From: Copromyces sp. CBS 386.78
Taxonomy: Eukaryota; Ascomycota; Sordariomycetes; Sordariales; Sordariaceae
Length of the DNA: 64,000 nt
NCBI GenBank assembly: GCA_030685235.1
Contig: MU839134.1
Span: forward strand, 1 to 64,000
Direction of reading: 5' to 3'
The notes under the pieces were generated by a model that had not been told where the DNA came from, did not search any database, and saw nothing but the letters and a program-made list of their open reading frames with translations. Each line of letters opens with the position of its first letter. The stretch's first letter is position 1. The translations under genes and the position numbers were made by a program. Shown here piece by piece: positions 19,778 through 31,574 of the stretch.

Positions 19778-20872
19778 TTAAACCCTCTCAACAACCCACC
19801 TCCACCAGCCCTCCACCCCCGGCCCCTCCCCTCCAACCACACTCCCACCCACAACCTCTACCTCGATATCAAACTCCAACATCTGCCTAAACTCAAACCT
19901 CTCGCTCCCGTACTCCCCTAACCAATCATCCCCCTCCTCCTTCTCATCTACCACATCCTCCCTAACCCCCGAATCCAACAATGCCTTGCTTCTGGAAACT
20001 CGAATCCGCCCAATCTCAGCCTCCAACTCCTTCTTGACCAGACTTGGCGGAAGCGCAGTGAACAAATCCAGCTTGTTGGCAGCGACCAAGACGGGAATTG
20101 AGGGGGGGTGTTTGCTCCCCTTGCTGTGCCGGGAGTAGCGGTGTTGAAGCGCCAAAAGCAGGTCGTAGAGGTAGGTGGCTGCTTGCGACAAGCTGGAGTC
20201 GGGGGAGGAGGGGGAGAGGGTCGAAGCGTCGAGGAGGAACAAAACGCCCTTGATGGGTTGTTGGGTTTTGCTGGGAGGGAGAGGACGGCCGGTTTTGGGG
20301 TCGAGAGGGAGGAGGTGCGAGAGGGCGGTGGAGCGGAGCTTGGGGTGGCCGGGGGTGTCGATTAGGAGGAACTTTTTGGGCTTTCTGCTATCTTCGTGAT
20401 CGGAGGAGGAGGAGGAAGAGGGGGACCAGGAAGCGGCGTTGAGTTCCACCGAGACGGGCGTTTGGGAGGTGTGTGTCAATGCGGGCTCGGTCGCGGTCGC
20501 GGTCGCGGTCGCGGTTGTCTTCTCGTTGCTATCGGCAGTGCGGCGGCCGGCGCGCTTCTCGAATAAAGTCAGGAGGGCAGTCTTGCCGGCGCCTGAAGGA
20601 CCGGCGAGCAGGATCGAGGGAAGGGAGGACTTGGACGAGGAGGAGCCGGACTCGTTGCCGTGGAGGAATTGGTGGAGGATGATGGGGAAGAGGAGGACGA
20701 TTAGGAGACCGGTGATGATGACCGTCTTGTTGGGCTGGAGGGAGGCGATGAGGAGGTCCTTGATGAGTTCTTTGATGTGCTCTGTCGAGTAAGCGGTGTT
20801 GGATGCTGATGCTGCTGTTGTAGCCACCACTGTCGCCGTGGTGGCTATGGTCTCTATTGTTGTTGTGGACAT
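19778..20872 (-). CDS. Signal recognition particle receptor subunit beta (SR-beta)
   Basis: Single-exon gene of 364 aa. An N-terminal membrane anchor (about 50-68, VIITGLLIVLLFPIILHQFL) is followed by an Arf-like GTPase domain. G1 is GPSGAGKT (91-98), G3 is DTPGHPKL (172-179) and G4 is NKLD (266-269). This layout matches yeast Srp102/SRPRB, which anchors the SRP receptor alpha subunit at the ER membrane for co-translational targeting. Insertions rich in Ser/Thr/Ala (118-165) come partly from a GGTCGC hexamer run at about 20488-20515 on the + strand. A conserved-looking Trp-rich end (WWRWVVERV) closes the protein. The family identity is clear; the exact N-terminus is the first ATG. Confidence 0.92.
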   Translation of the reverse strand: MSTTTIETIATTATVVATTAASASNTAYSTEHIKELIKDLLIASLQPNKTVIITGLLIVLLFPIILHQFLHGNESGSSSSKSSLPSILLAGPSGAGKTALLTLFEKRAGRRTADSNEKTTATATATATEPALTHTSQTPVSVELNAASWSPSSSSSSDHEDSRKPKKFLLIDTPGHPKLRSTALSHLLPLDPKTGRPLPPSKTQQPIKGVLFLLDASTLSPSSPDSSLSQAATYLYDLLLALQHRYSRHSKGSKHPPSIPVLVAANKLDLFTALPPSLVKKELEAEIGRIRVSRSKALLDSGVREDVVDEKEEGDDWLGEYGSERFEFRQMLEFDIEVEVVGGSVVGGEGPGVEGWWRWVVERV

Positions 20873-22057
20873 GGTTGCGGTTATGCTCGACGGGAGCTTG
20901 CGCGCTGATTCGGACGTGTTTGCGCGGGGTCAGATGGGTTGCTCGTTTGAGGAGGATGCGGTAGATGTTATAGAAGCATCCCCTTTTCGTTTTGTTGAGA
21001 CGCGTCGGTTGTTGAGATGCGCGTTACAGGGGAAAGAAGCTCTCGGGGTGTTCTGGTGCCGAAAATGACACCATCGTCATTCGAGAGAAACCGCCAAACG
21101 GGCAGTTCTCCACATAATTTTAGCCCGTTCGGTGGTGGGGGGCCCGGGCGTCGGGGTGGTTGGTCAGTGGTCGTGGCAGTGTCCACAGCAGCCCGTCGCC
21201 GAACACGTAGGACACGCACGCAGAACGCCCACCGAAGAAAGAAGGCTCGGAGAACAATGGAGTGCAGTGGAGAGAACGAAGATCCAATCGGTAAACCCCT
21301 TTCTGTTGCTTGAGTGTGCCAAGGGTAAAGTTGTGAAGACTGAAGACCCTTTTTTTTCGGGATTCTTTGCCTCATCGACATCGACATCGCGGTGGCAGTG
21401 TGAGACAGACAAGCAGCTATATCCCCGGAACTGTCTCTCCGTCCGACCTCAGTTGCCCCGGCGGAAGAACCCTGCAGTTGCAGGTGGGCGTTGGAGAAGC
21501 TGCATGTTAGTAGGGACATGGACCAGCCACCGCTTGGACTGCCAAATCGGATGTCGACACTAACAGAGCAAGTTGGGCGCTGACGAAAGTCCAACATCAA
21601 TCAGCGTTTCGACTCCAAGCCAGTTCTTCCCATCGTCATCTTCCGCTTCAGTCTTCCCAAGTTGGCGACTCGGACACGGAGGAATCATCAGCCCACCAAC
21701 GGCCAGCACATTCCTTTAATTGTTTGCTCTCCGTTATTGTATATTTCGACTCTTGGCCTTCATTGTCCCTAGGCTATTGCGAGCTTGCGCATTGACCAAA
21801 TCTTTTACCATTTCTAATAATTCCTTGTCGCAATCCCGTCCGAATCGTCTCAAGTTGCTGCGCCCCGGTGGTCTTCCCCCTCCATGCCGATTAGCCCGGC
21901 CATCTTCCACACGCTCCGAATCATAGACACGACAACACAATAGATACCGACGACGCCCAAGACCCTAGTCCTCGACCTCCGAATACCCCAAATCTTCCCC
22001 GCCGACCGGTTGAACTTCCACGTCGCTCCGCCGATTACATCCAGCCGAGATTCCACC
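20873..22057. other. Divergent intergenic region (promoters on both sides)
   Basis: The SR-beta gene runs left and the palmitoyltransferase gene runs right from here. C/T-rich stretches before 22058 look like a leader. Short frames show no motif. Confidence 0.5.
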
Positions 22058-24426
22058 ATGGCGCAAAACGACGGGGCCGACGCCGGCCACGCCGCGCCCT
22101 CCCAGCCGCCCATGAAATCCGGCACTGCCACTCCCAAACTGAACAGCGAAGTCGAGCTCGGGAGTCTTCCCAGTGAAGCACAGAAGGACATTATGCAGAT
22201 GGCAAGGATAGGCGATATTGCGGGCATGGAGAAGCTCTTCGAGGCCGGCGAATACGATGCGACCTACTCGGACGATGAAGGCATCACGCCCCTACATGTA
22301 CGTTCAACCCACCTTTGCATACATAAGCTCGACTCACCTTGCTGACCCTTCTTCTTCTCGCAGTGGGCCGCCATCAACAACCAGTATGCCATGTGCAAGT
22401 TCCTCATCGACAAGGGCGCCGAGATAAACAAGAAGGGAGGAGAGAGCGTCGCAACACCCCTCCAATGGGCCGCCCAACGATGCCACTACTATACCGTCCA
22501 CCTGCTCCTCCAGCACGGCGCCGATCCCTTGATCACCGATTCTCAGGGGTACAACACACTACACATCAGCACCTTCAACGGCAACGTCCTGCTGATCGTC
22601 CTCCTCCTACACCAAGGCATCCCCGTCGACGTCGAAGATGCCTACGGCCATACCGCCCTCATGTGGTCGGCATACAAGGGATTCCCCGCCTGCGTTGACG
22701 TCTTCCTCCGATGGGGAGCCAGTGTCCACGCCAAGGACGAGCAAGGCTTCACGGCACTACACTGGGCCTTGGTCAAAGGAAACCCGGGTTGCATCCAGAA
22801 GCTTATTGAGTACGGCGCCGACCGATTTGCAAAGACGGCCACCGGCAAGACCCCCTCGATTACCGCCCAGGAGCTCAACACGGTTGCCGCGTGGCAAAAG
22901 GCACTTAACGAGTGCGGTTATGACGAGCATGGCAACGCCATCGTCCCCAGCTGGCCTGGCGCGTCGTATCTCCTTCAGGATAGGAGGTCGTTCATGACCA
23001 AGTTCACCTTTCTGTGGCCGTTTGTCATGGTATGGGCTACCATGGTCGTCATGGCTGGCATGCCCGTCTTTGTTGGGATACCCTTGGGCATCTTGACGGG
23101 CTACGCCGTTCAGTGGGTGGCACAGCAGGTCATTGCTTATGCCCCACCAGATATGAGGCAACTGCAGAAGACGCCATGGATGGCTGGTATCTTTGCTGGG
23201 TCGCTGTTTTTGTGTACCACGAACTGGGTGTTGCGCATCTTTGGTAGCACAATGTTTGGGGAGGATGGAGCAGTCATGTCCAACTTGCTTTTCGCCTTTT
23301 TCATGTTCATGACTACCTGGTTCTACATCAGGTGTATGGTTGACGACCCTGGGTTTGTCCCCAAGATGGGAGGCGTTGCTGAGCAAAAGGCTGTCATCGA
23401 TGAGCTTATCAGCGTGTGGAAGTTTGACGAGTCCAACTTTTGCGTTACCTGCATGATCCGCACGCCATTGAGGAGCAAGCATTGCCGTAGGTGTCAACGC
23501 TGCGTGGCGAAGCATGACCAGTGAGTACCTTGGGTCGATATTGGGGAATGACAGGGTGCTAACTGGGAATAGTCACTGCCCGTGGGTGTATAACTGCATC
23601 GGTGTCAACAACCATCGTCACTTTTTCCTGTACCTCATTAGCATGACGCTGGGCATAATTACCTATGACTGGTTGACCTACAGATGTGAGTTTGTCCAAC
23701 CACCCCCCCTGACAGAACAAGCTGCTAACGCAGACAGACCTCTCCGTCCTCTCCGAGACCGCCTCCGACGAGTGCAACATCCTCGCTCCCTCGCTCTGCC
23801 GCATCGTCAACGCCGACACCTACAGCCTCCTAACCGCCATCTGGGCCAGCCTCCAACTCACCTGGGTCTCCATGCTCCTCTTCGTCCAGTTCATCCAAGT
23901 CTCCAGCGCGATGACCACCTACGAAAACATCCACGGCATCGACAACTACTCGGCCGCCTCCCTCAACAGCGCCTTCACCTCCACCGGCGCTCCGCTCAAC
24001 CCACCCTCTCTTCCCGCTCCCGGCCCATCTCCAGCAGCTGCAGGCGGCGCTCGTCACGCTCACGGCGGTCGTCACGGACACGGGAAACACGGTCATGGAA
24101 AGCAAGGCTTCATCAAGCAATGGTCTCGCCTCCTCGGCGTCGACGCCTTCATCGAGACCGCCGCAGGAAGAGGTGCGGCTACGGGCAAGGGATCCAAGAG
24201 AAACAAGCGCGGCAATCCCTATAGCAGAGGGTGTGTCGCGAATTGTAAGGATTTCTGGTGCGATCCGAACCCAATGTTTGGGAAGCATGAGAATGGCGCG
24301 GCGGTGCTGGGTGGCGTGCCGGTGAATTATACGGATATGTATGAGAGTCCGGGGGTGATGACTGCGAGTGGTGGAGGGAGGAGGAGAGGGGGTGGGTATG
24401 AGAGCGTTGCTGGGGAGGAGGTGTAG
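22058..24426 (+). CDS. akr1: Ankyrin-repeat DHHC palmitoyltransferase, Akr1 type
   Basis: S-acyltransferase that adds palmitate to cytosolic cysteines of membrane proteins; Golgi/endosomal in yeast. Four exons: 22058-22297, 22364-23520, 23573-23685 and 23738-24426, all joining in phase to 732 aa. The start has a CCACCATGGC context. Residues ~60-290 contain ankyrin repeats (GVTPLH-type, [29 protein letters not shown]). Several membrane segments follow (about 310-420), then the Cys-rich DHHC region ([35 protein letters not shown] split over exons 2-3; catalytic Cys468), then two more hydrophobic stretches. The second intron cuts the first His codon of the DHHC motif. The C-terminal tail is Gly/His-rich. 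Each intron has GTRNGT and CTRAC signals. Confidence 0.95.
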
Positions 24427-25353
24427 ATGGGAAATTGGTTGTACATGACTAGGATTGACGATAGTTCAAATGAGCGTCCGAATTCCAGAGGTCCGGGGCT
24501 CTTGGGATATTGGGTAATGACATAACTGAACTGATTCGTAGACTAATAATGACGAGTATTTTTAGTTGGGGCGCAGCTTCAACATGCTTTGGTGATCACC
24601 GCACGAGGTTCTACACTTGAAGCAGCCAGGTCGGTATCGAGCTGTTTCCGCCTTTCATGACTTGGAACTTGGGAGTGAGGCAATCCAAGTCTGGGTTGGA
24701 CACCCAAGGCTGGATTTCTGTTTGGACCAATGAAACCTGTGAGCAGCCTCCGCCAAGAACTCCACCTGCGGAGCTGCTCCATCGAGCCCCGCTGACCTCA
24801 GGGGTAAGTAAACAAACCAAACCCACTATTGTGTCTCCCATTCTAATGATGACAAAGAACACGGGAGAGCCTCATTGTCCCAAGAAAAGTGAGATCGATT
24901 CCACAGCTGGGTAGAGTCCTACAAAGAACAAAGAGCGGAAGGCCCTTTCCGTGTCCCGCGTGGCTTGGACTTGCCTCATCAGCGCCTCGAGGCTTGAGCA
25001 GAGTTCTTTCTCTCACAGTCTGCTTAATCAGTGAACAGTAGCATTGTCGATATGTCTCAACAGAAGAGGAAGCCTTAGTTCTTCTTGACCACAGAATGCC
25101 ATTGTATCCCTCTCTTCAACAATGGCGTCGGGGTACCCACACATATAAGCGCTCAGGTGCCCTCCCGCCCACTTTCACTTTGAGCCATCGATATGAATAG
25201 TACCTGCTAGGTAGAGGAGGTACTGTCATCATCAAGAAGAACCTTCGTTGCTTAATCTCCAGTCCATCAACCCCATTCATAAACTCGTCGCCCAGAACGA
25301 TATCTACCTAAGCGCATTAGGTCAGATCAGACAGAGTACACCTCATCACCAAT
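24427..25353. other. Intergenic, no gene seen
   Basis: 3' side of the palmitoyltransferase gene and leader of the 25354 gene. Only short frames. No convincing regulatory site. Confidence 0.5.
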
Positions 25354-25923
25354 ATGTCTCACTCGGTACCACCACTGACCAACAACATGGGCATGGCCCT
25401 CATCCTCCTCACCGTCCAGATCCTTGACGCTGCATCTGGCTTGGCTATTATCCTCCCTCCCCCGAGTCCCCCCCGAGATACGGCCAACAACATGAACACG
25501 ACAGCGAATGCCACTGTGGTTCATGATGTTCACGCACCGCAATTCTCGGCTTCCCAATCCCCCGTCCCGTCCCCGAGTCTTACACCGGGCACCGGTAACG
25601 GAATTAACAACGCCACGGACCCTGCTGGAGAGGTTAACCGCTACGGGCGAGGCGAAGTTATTGGAAGTACACTTGGAATTATCGCGTTGGTAGTGTTGTG
25701 TGTAGCTTGGGTGATTGTTCATACAACTAGGGGGGAGGATTGTTGGGGCGGGAGGCCGGTGCCGGTGCCGGTTAGGCGGAGGCGAACGGGGCGAACGGGG
25801 CAGCCTGGGCGGGGAGGGAGGGTGAGGTCGGGGAGACAGGGAGTGAGGCCGGCGAGGTCGGTGAGGTTTGTCGGGTCGGTGAGGGGATGCGATGAGTGTG
25901 AGGCGAATGAGGCGACGAGGTGA
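25354..25923 (+). CDS. Small single-pass membrane protein, unknown function
   Basis: Single exon, 189 aa. Residues ~12-33 are hydrophobic (MALILLTVQILDAASGLAIIL) and could be a signal peptide. A Pro/Ser/Thr/Asn-rich segment with several N-glycosylation sequons (NTT, NAT, NNAT) follows. A clear transmembrane helix lies at about 111-128 (GIIALVVLCVAWVIV), and a strongly basic Gly/Arg/Pro tail ends the protein (for example RTGRTGQPGRGGR). The layout suggests a type I membrane protein with glycosylated outside and basic inside. The tail DNA is a G-rich, quasi-repetitive stretch (25755-25900). No family is recognised. Confidence 0.55.
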   Translation: MSHSVPPLTNNMGMALILLTVQILDAASGLAIILPPPSPPRDTANNMNTTANATVVHDVHAPQFSASQSPVPSPSLTPGTGNGINNATDPAGEVNRYGRGEVIGSTLGIIALVVLCVAWVIVHTTRGEDCWGGRPVPVPVRRRRTGRTGQPGRGGRVRSGRQGVRPARSVRFVGSVRGCDECEANEATR

Positions 25924-26892
25924 TGAGCGTTGGGGTTGAAAATGGTAAAGATGTGATTGTGAGTGTCAAATACATACATTACCTTGGAGAGGTAGGGGTA
26001 GGAATGTTTTGTCTAGGTATGGTAATGGGTGGAATGGTAGATTGGTGAGAGGCATTGACGATGCTGGAGGACTCGAATGGCGCGACTGGAGTCGCGATGG
26101 CTGACAGCAGATTTTAGATGAATCATTCTTCCTTCCAGCTCACAGTTAGGGCGTTAGTGCTTTTTTGCGGGCGGCCCATGTAGAAGGAAATGAGGGATGC
26201 ACTAACGGATTGTTATCGCACGGCCTTTGCGCTGGCAGACTCCGCCGCAAGAAAATTGTTAATGCTAACATCTTACCTTTCAGTTTGTTAGTGGACTTGT
26301 ACTTCTTCACAATTCCAACAGTCTCCACTCTTTTCGTCCCCCAACATTCGGCATCGGGGTATTTAGATTCAGGATCTGGCAGTCCTTGGGATTTTCCCCT
26401 TCTTCCTCAGGCCAACCAATGCCAACAACTTTCCCGATTGATGCTCCCATTGATCACACAACTCCATGTACGATTCCATGTGCACCTCCATTTGAACCTC
26501 CATTGAAAACGCCTCAAACCGTTCTCTACGGCTCACAGCCCAGGATCCAGCCTTGCACCTCTACAGTTGGAAACGCAGAGGCAAACCTGCCCCGATAGGG
26601 CCACGGCTTCGTCCCCGAACCCGACACTTGTGGAACAAACGACCAAAGTCAAGATTGCTGATGACTAGAGGTAGCGAACGACTGAACTAACTCAAACTAA
26701 ATCCAGGACCCTCCATCTCCCATGCGTCTACTCCAACTCGGTGCAGTCATCGGCATCCTGTCAGGATGTCCCATCTCATTCCGTGTCCTTTGCCCATGAC
26801 TACCTTGATGAGCCAAGCTGACTCCCTTCTTGAAGACAGACATATACATCGTTTCTACCGCGCTCTCTATCACTGGGCCCCCCTTTCCACTC
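25924..26892. other. Intergenic, no gene seen
   Basis: A Pro-rich + frame at 26386-26598 has no ATG at its start and no motif. Nothing else is supportable before the minus-strand coding that ends at 26893. Confidence 0.4.
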
Positions 26893-27749
26893 TCACCCGA
26901 GATCGGCTTTGCGGACATCACGTGCTCTCGACATTTCTCTCATATCTCGTTCGATCTCCTCTTCGTCGAGACCACGTTCTCTCAAGAATTCTTTCAACTC
27001 CCGTTCGACCTCTTCCCAATTGATCTTCGCCGATGGTTTGGGCACCGGCTATTGCCATGCGTCAACATCAAACTCCACCTTGCTCTTCTTTCCGTACGCA
27101 GGCACTGATTCCGAAATCGTCCTCGATACACCCCTATCGGACGGAGTTCCTCTCACTCTCCACTTTTTACCAGCATAGCAGCATTTGGGGATCCCTCTTT
27201 TAACTCTTCCAGTGCTTTTCCCGCTCCTGCCTCTCCTTCTTCCCGAAGCTTTCCTTCCTTTGCCCCAATCCCCCGATGGAAGCAGAAGATAGTTGAATAG
27301 CGTCACGAACTTCCAGATTTCCTTGACATTCTTTTGCTCTCTGCCCAACTCGATCATCGACGGGCCCTCTTCAATGCTTCTAGCCACAAAGGACAAGGTC
27401 GACACTGCATACCCGAGTCGAAAAGCCATCTGCTCATCACGGAGAATTCTGCGCGCCAGATCAATGTCGAATCCTTCCAGGGGAATATGACGAAGACGGG
27501 CCACTTGGAGGCCACCGTAGTGGGCATGGGCGATTTCTGGAGCGCCGAAATTGCCTCTGCCCATGGCGCACGTGTCCCGCGAGCGAATTCATCGTTGTGC
27601 ATCCGTTTGAGAAGGTCGAATACGTCAAAGTTTTGTTCCGCACTGGGCTTGGTGAGCGCTTCGCGCGCCATGGTGTAGGGGTCTTTGTCCCCGACGTAAT
27701 CGACTTCATGGCCTGTACCAATGGCAGGGGAGGGGTCGGGGGTGCCCAT
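26893..27749 (-). pseudogene. LGYA-family gene with a frameshift and an in-frame stop (family 3, member 1)
   Basis: Unknown function. From ATG 27749 the frame reads charged, protein-like sequence (DLLKRMHNDEFARG, then WAEAIS and WPVFVIFPW). At about 27490 the family match moves to another frame (FDIDLARRILRDEQMAFRLGYAVSTLS), one base away. That frame reaches TAG at 27049, but in the same frame clearly protein-like sequence continues (KINWEEVERELKEFLRERG) to TGA at 26893. Weak introns could remove each lesion (a 69-nt one with donor GTGCGC, a 57-nt one with donor GTGCCT), but neither has good signals. Most likely it is a decaying paralogue of the 28333-29076 and 32524-34263 genes. Sequence error and non-standard decoding remain open. 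Confidence 0.55.
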
Positions 27750-28332
27750 GCTATGTGTTCCTAAAGGCTTGATACGAGGGACTTCACTCTTGAGGAAGAG
27801 TATTCTTGCCTGATGCGGTCAGTCGGCCGCTGTTATGGAGGGGGGATGATATCTCTTGGCCATGGGGGAAGACAAAGCGATGCTGTGCTTCACCGTTTCA
27901 CATGGTGCACTTTCGAGTCACGAAGCGGGAAAGCGCCGCCCAACGGCTCAGTTGTTTGCACTTCAGCACCAAGTACCTGGTACCAACGGCCCGTTCGAAT
28001 CCTTGTTGATTACCAACCGGTTGGTTTAACCGCCGAAAGCTGGCAATGGGCCAAGATGCTCTGTTACATGATCTATCGTTTTGAGTACTATGGTCCACAT
28101 AATGCACTGAGTAGTGTATCTTACTGATTCACCGGGTTCAATGTCCCAACGTATCAATTCTGCCCAGCACTCATTCATTCCCAATCTCCAACGATCCGCG
28201 CCTATCGGTACATGTGAACATAACAAATTGCCATGCCCTTAGAACCGAGATTTACAAACCTAACTCTTTCTCAAACGCCTCCATCTCCTCCAACCTCTCT
28301 CTTTGTTTCCGTTGTGCATTGTTTTCGTAATA
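27750..28332. other. Spacer between family-3 genes
   Basis: Leader of member 1 and 3' side of member 2. Only short frames. Confidence 0.45.
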
Positions 28333-29076
28333 TCAGCTGCTGATACCCCTATACCTGAGACCCCACTCAAGCCTGTACCTACCATCCTTCGTTGTCTGCC
28401 ATCCTCCGGCAGACTCCAACCCAGTCTTGAGATCTTTCGCTGCCTGTTCCATTCCCATGCAGAAAGGTGTTCCGTGCTCCAGTTTCATATCAATGATCTT
28501 CTCGTGGTCTGATAATTCGTCATAGGCGTCTTCAAAGAAGCGTTCAAAGCTGTCCAACTTCCCACCAAAGAACAGCTTATAAGCCTCGCCGCAGAGCGCC
28601 TTTGCATCATCACTATCCTCCATGCCAGGCTTGTTCAAAACCCAGTCGAGGAACAGCAAGAATGTCCCAAGATCTTTATCTCCTGAAACTGCAGCTTTCA
28701 CTTTTTCCCACGTAGCCTCTTCTAGGCCATCGGAACGTTGCAAGAGCAGCTGGATGGCGTATCCGAGGCGGTATCCGTCCGCAGCAGCGTTCAGTATTTC
28801 GCGAGTCGAAGTCCACAATATCTTGCCTTCTCTGATTTCGTCCTCGCGGGTCGCCAGGTCCTCTTGGAAAGGAAATGAAGGTACCGGAAAGACTAGCCCT
28901 CTACAGGTAGTAGACAAGGAAGTCAGGCGGCCCACGTCTCCGCGAACGCCTTCATAGAACTCCATGATGGCACCGCTCCAAGCATCGATATCTTTCTCCT
29001 CGGCAGCCTTCTGTTTGGCTCGTTCGACTGCCTTCTCTTCGGCTGTCTTCTGCTCGGCAAGTCTTTTGTCAGACAT
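28333..29076 (-). CDS. LGYA-family protein, unknown function (family 3, member 2)
   Basis: Single exon, 247 aa, start ATGTCTGACAAAAG in good context. It opens with a highly charged Lys/Glu/Ala helix (likely coiled coil, residues 1-33). A mostly helical domain follows, with VFPVPSFPF (about 63-71) and the motif ILNAAADGYRLGYAIQLLLQ (about 94-113). The same YRLGYA/FRLGYA/FQLGYA context occurs in the neighbouring genes at 26893-27749 and 32524-34263, each followed ~30-45 residues later by a hydrophobic helix (LGTFLLFLDWVL here). No signal peptide, membrane anchor or known catalytic motif. Probably a lineage-restricted intracellular protein; the function cannot be inferred. Confidence 0.65.
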   Translation of the reverse strand: MSDKRLAEQKTAEEKAVERAKQKAAEEKDIDAWSGAIMEFYEGVRGDVGRLTSLSTTCRGLVFPVPSFPFQEDLATREDEIREGKILWTSTREILNAAADGYRLGYAIQLLLQRSDGLEEATWEKVKAAVSGDKDLGTFLLFLDWVLNKPGMEDSDDAKALCGEAYKLFFGGKLDSFERFFEDAYDELSDHEKIIDMKLEHGTPFCMGMEQAAKDLKTGLESAGGWQTTKDGRYRLEWGLRYRGISS

Positions 29077-30039
29077 GTTGGGTAGTATATGTCTTCAAAG
29101 ATGCTAGGCGGTGAGGGTGATTCGTTGATAGGACCGTTACGGTGGGTTATATGGTGGTAGCAGGCTGGAAAAGCAGGTTGTAAAACAGGGTTGAATCTCG
29201 CTGGTCTGCGGTGCTTGCGGTTTGCTCTCTAGTTCGAGCCATCGAGCATTCATCAGAGAAGGGGCGCTAGGTCCTTTTATCTTCCTTTTCCTAGTCCCCT
29301 TCTCGGTTCGAGAGGGAAGCGCTTACAAGAGCGAATATCACGTCATTTGGCCAGGCTCATGCGGTTGGTAGGTAGGTACCTCTCGTTTTGAGCGCTGGGG
29401 TTGGATCGTTGCAAGAAGCGGAATGGAAGATACGATACGAACATTTGTATCGTCAATGTGTTGGGCATATTGTCAAGTTCGTTGCCTGGTGATGGCAGTC
29501 CGATAGGCGCCTTCAATGCCTCGTGCCGGTTCTCTTGGGGCATATCAATCTACATTACCAACAACCCGACCGATCGTCTAGTTGACGTACCGGGTGGTTG
29601 GTGATTTGAACCTGTTTAACAGTCATTGTACTTTGTGTAATGCCTCAAAACAACACACGGAACGGAAATTACCGCCAACGGAAATCCTTCGACATGTTCA
29701 TTGATTTTCCTGTTCATGTCCCCTTCAAGCGCGACCGTCATCAAGCACCATCCCAGGCTTCGAGATGTGTGCCAGCCGGGTGGCCCCTCGAGGTGTCTTT
29801 GGTGGATGATTCTGGATGCTACCTACCTAAGGTGTGTATGATGATAAGTGCTGTCTCCTCTGGAATCGATATATGGGAAGTCAAAATCTAGGGTACCTTA
29901 CTTCATGGACGGAGGACGGCGCTATATACCACTCCGTTCACTTACCAACTCGTCTGGAAATCATCCTCAGCCCTTTGATCCTTCGTAAGCGCCGAAGGTA
30001 TATCCCGGTTTTCTCATGAGCATGTACTAATGACAGGAA
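29077..30039. other. Intergenic, no gene seen
   Basis: Upstream of the 28333-29076 gene. Short frames with no motif on both strands. Confidence 0.45.
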
Positions 30040-30194
30040 GGGAGCATACGATCATGAAATCAAAGGGTTTATTTGGATGCCAACAGCAACAGGCGGCTAG
30101 AGCGGCCCGTTGGTTGCTAAGCTCCGAGACAATGAAGAAGAGACAATAAAGACCTCTAGCCACTAGGTAAGGTACCGAAGCGGAAAACCCTGAG

Positions 30195-30233
30195 TCTAAA
30201 CATTGGTTGTCTAACAGACAACCAATATTTAGA
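30195..30233. repeat. 17-bp-arm hairpin
   Basis: Arms 30195-30211 and 30217-30233 are complementary with one mismatch around loop TAACA. The arm core matches the hairpin at 32211-32254. Confidence 0.75.
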
Positions 30234-30407
30234 AAACAGTAATTGCTTTCCAGACATTGATTATCTCCCAGGCTCCTAAAAGGAAAAAGTATAGGGTATT
30301 ACCTTCTATACTTTACCTTTTAAGGGCTACTGAATTGAAGGCAAGCCCTGGAGACTGAACCGGAATTTCTAGGTTAGAATAGAAATTACTTTGAATAACT
30401 TCAAAAA

Positions 30408-30480
30408 ATTCGTCACGAACAGGAATCGAATAGAGGATATTACAATGAAGAACTACTTCAATAACCACTTGGCCACTAGG
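30408..30480 (-). other. tRNA-like relic
   Basis: The minus strand carries TGGCCAAGTGGTTA (A-box-like) and ATTCGATTCCTG (B-box-like), with TTCGTGACGAA at the 3' side. The acceptor stem and T stem do not close. It resembles the relic at 315-390 in layout (GGCC[CT]AG-TGGC at the 5' end, GTGAC at the 3' end). It is not a credible working tRNA. Confidence 0.25.
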
Positions 30481-31574
30481 CCATTTAGTTGTTTCTGGAA
30501 GAAAGAGTTAGTTCTTTCCGTTAATAAAGGGGATATTGGAGGTTGGGGAAGGAGGGACTTCGAAACTTTGAAACTTGAGAAGGAACTTTGAAACTTGAGA
30601 AGGAACTTTGAAACTTTGGAAATTTTCGGAATTCGGACCCAACCTAACTCCAAATCCAAGGCTACCATAGCGGAAAAATGCGAGCGACATCTAGCCCAGA
30701 GGGGGTCGTCTGGTCCAGATAAATTGAGTGGCCCAAATGCCTCGTCTGGGCTAGACGGTGGAGGAGGCCCTCTGATTGGCCAATTGAACTGCCCCCTATA
30801 AATAGTCGCTAAAAACTTATTGACACCTGACGGTGGTTCTTCTAAAAAGTTCATTTCCCTATTAAAACTTAACCACCCTATATTAAAGGAAAGAACGAAG
30901 CCCATTTCTAAATAATTAGGCTAGTAGCTTAATAATTTTCGTCGTCGCTTTCATTTTTATAATCGTTAGTTCGATTCCAATTAGTAGCAAGTTTTTTTCG
31001 CGCGAAAAATTTCACGCGGTTGTAAATACCCTTACACTACTATTCGAACTTCGAAGTCGAAATCTTTATTCCCGTCTACTAAGAAAAGACCTCTATAGTA
31101 CATTAACGGTTGTATAGGGAAGTTTTGCACGGTTAGTAAAGAGTAACCGTTGGTCAACGCTGTTAACCGTTGAAATATCTTAAGCGTTGAAAAACCTTAA
31201 CTATAAAGCTGGGAACAACGCTAAATTTTCGGCCCGCTACTACGCGCTGCAGGACCCTAAGAAATGACCAAAATCTTCCATCTTAGGAAGGTACGATAAA
31301 TGAGAAAAGGAAAGTAGGGGAGAAAGAAAGAGAAGGAGAGAGAAAGAGAGAGAAAATAAGAGAAGCGGGGTTAATAAAGTGAAAAAGCTAAAGCCCCCCA
31401 ACGTCTAAGTCTCCTAACTTCTTCCTCTTACAACCATTATTACTATTATTACTATTATTATTATTATTACTATTATTACTACTACTATTAATAATAACGA
31501 TAACGATAATAATAGATGTAAAACGAATTTATTTACTTTCTTATTATTTCTATTACTAATTAATTACTCTAAAA

